In this document: one piece after another, positions 6,319-7,181 of the stretch | Layout of the letters: each line of letters opens with the position of its first letter | Position numbering within the stretch: the first letter of the stretch is position 1 | Origin: an uncultured Bacilli bacterium | GTDB lineage: Bacteria; Bacillota_I; Bacilli_A; RFN20; CAG-631 | Length of the DNA stretch: 7,181 nucleotides | Reading direction: 5' to 3' | NCBI GenBank assembly: GCA_934202505.1 | Contig: CAKPXW010000090.1 | Coordinates: 1-7,181 of the forward strand | The notes under the pieces: generated by a model | Databases searched by the model: none | The model's input: only the letters and a program-made list of their open reading frames with translations | What the model was told of the DNA's origin: nothing | Position numbers and translations under genes: made by a program

Positions 6319-7181
6319 CTATTTAAATAATCTTTTCTTGCAAATATTTTCGCTATCAAAAGCTTCATCATGAATTCTACTATGTTTACTGACATATAAT
6401 TTTTTAAGTGATTTACATCCAGCAAAAGCATGATAACCAATATTTATAATACTTTTATCAAAAGAAAGTACTTCATCTAAATTATAATCATTTTGAAAAG
6501 CACATTCATTAACGCTTTCTAAGTTTGAAAATTCATCGATGCGTTTTAAATTAATACAATTTTCAAAAGCATGAGGAGAAATTATTCTAATGTTTTCATT
6601 TCCATATAATTGTTCAATAAATTTATTGCCTTTAAAAGCATTTATGTCAATTACTTCAACTTTTTTATTCTTTACAATGTTTAAAACATGTAGTGTTTTT
6701 TCTTTGCTAATACTTCCTATTAAAGCAAAGGCATTTTGTTGATATTTTTGATAAATAATTGAATCTTTATCTATATAGAATTTTTCATTTTCTGAACTAA
6801 TTTTTTCTAAATCATTACAATTTTCTAAAGCTAGTATATTAAAACTTTCAATAAATCTAGTGAATACAAAACTTTTTAATGGGCAATTAGCAAAGGCATA
6901 TTCATCAATTTGAACGACATTTTTTAAATCGATTTCTTTCAAATTTGTTCCTGAAAAGCACTCTTTTTGTATAGTCATTAATTCATTATTTAAATTTACT
7001 TTTTCTAAATTATGACAATTATAAAAAGTTCTTGGGTTTAATTTTTTAATATTAGCATTAATGGCGACGCTTCTAATATTTTGCATTTCAGCAAAAGCAT
7101 TTTCATTAATCTCTATATCTAAAGGAGGAATAACTAAATCTAAATTTTTAATGTTTTTTCCTATTTCTGAAAGACCAGATA
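6319..7181 (-). CDS. BspA-type leucine-rich repeat protein, 3' part (5' end outside window)
   Basis: The frame is open to the right edge, giving 286 visible residues before a TAG stop. An internal ATG at 7084-7086 is not a credible start: no Shine-Dalgarno precedes it, and the 31 codons upstream continue the same repeat pattern (LVIPP, then NENAFAEMQNI). The visible part is almost entirely BspA/LRR_5-type repeats, with anchors such as AFAEMQNI, TFYNCHNL, EYAFANC, AFKGN, AFENCINL and AFAGCKSL. Around visible residues 130-180 there is the non-repeat island typical of these proteins (NEKFYIDKDSIIY followed by a hydrophobic strand). The first 29 visible residues align without a gap to residues 585-613 of the next gene, just after that protein's coiled coil. 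The missing N-terminus therefore probably carries a zinc ribbon and possibly a DUF6273-like domain, but that is inference. LRRs of this type are generally protein- or ligand-binding; the partner here is unknown. The next gene starts 20 bp downstream. Confidence 0.93.
   Translation of the reverse strand, partial: SGLSEIGKNIKNLDLVIPPLDIEINENAFAEMQNIRSVAINANIKKLNPRTFYNCHNLEKVNLNNELMTIQKECFSGTNLKEIDLKNVVQIDEYAFANCPLKSFVFTRFIESFNILALENCNDLEKISSENEKFYIDKDSIIYQKYQQNAFALIGSISKEKTLHVLNIVKNKKVEVIDINAFKGNKFIEQLYGNENIRIISPHAFENCINLKRIDEFSNLESVNECAFQNDYNLDEVLSFDKSIINIGYHAFAGCKSLKKLYVSKHSRIHDEAFDSENICKKRLFK

Noticed and set aside
1..7181. Possible use of TGA as a sense codon (Mollicutes code), because none of the five visible stops is TGA.
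   Set aside because: The Trp codons checked, such as those in the HPIEW and KPIEW motifs, are TGG, and five stops are too few to infer a changed code.
1..7181. CRISPR array, transposase, toxin-antitoxin pair or phage genes.
   Set aside because: No regularly spaced repeats, terminal inverted repeats, recombinase motifs or typical toxin or phage domains were seen; the direct repeats all lie within paralogous coding sequence.

Overview
This AT-rich window (roughly a quarter G+C by eye) is densely coding, and every supported gene lies on the minus strand. It reads, in transcription order from high to low coordinates, as six tightly packed co-directional genes. Two run off the window edges. Strong Shine-Dalgarno sequences of the AGGAGG type, AT-biased codons and BspA-type leucine-rich repeats point to a low-GC Firmicute or Mollicutes-related bacterium (for example gut Bacilli, Erysipelotrichia or RF39-like lineages). 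This is inference from style, because no taxonomic marker gene is present. The Trp codons I checked are TGG, and all five visible stops are TAA or TAG.

Layout in transcription order: (1) 7181-6319, the 3' part of a BspA-type LRR protein; (2) 6298-3503, a 931-residue protein with a zinc ribbon, a helical TPR-like region, two DUF6273-like domains, a charged coiled coil and LRRs; (3) 3502-2849, a 217-residue zinc ribbon plus LRR protein; (4) 2803-1478, a 441-residue zinc ribbon, helical region and DUF6273-like protein; (5) 1468-260, a 402-residue protein of the same architecture; (6) 240-1, the first 80 residues of a close paralogue of gene 5. Gaps are 20, 0, 45, 9 and 19 bp. I see no terminator hairpin in any of them, so one polycistronic transcript is likely. 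Two junctions place the Shine-Dalgarno inside the end of the upstream gene, which suggests translational coupling.

The five visible starts all encode the same N-terminal four-cysteine zinc ribbon (CxxC-x10-CxxC). None has a signal peptide, although BspA-type LRR and DUF6273-like modules are often found on exported proteins. The window is therefore an expanded, mix-and-match paralogue array with a constant zinc-ribbon head and variable downstream modules. Genes 5 and 6 share a stretch with 77 identical bases that continues off the left edge, so duplication or gene conversion is recent or ongoing. No enzyme active site, transposase, RNA gene or CRISPR array is visible. The function is unknown; the modules suggest intracellular protein-protein or ligand binding.
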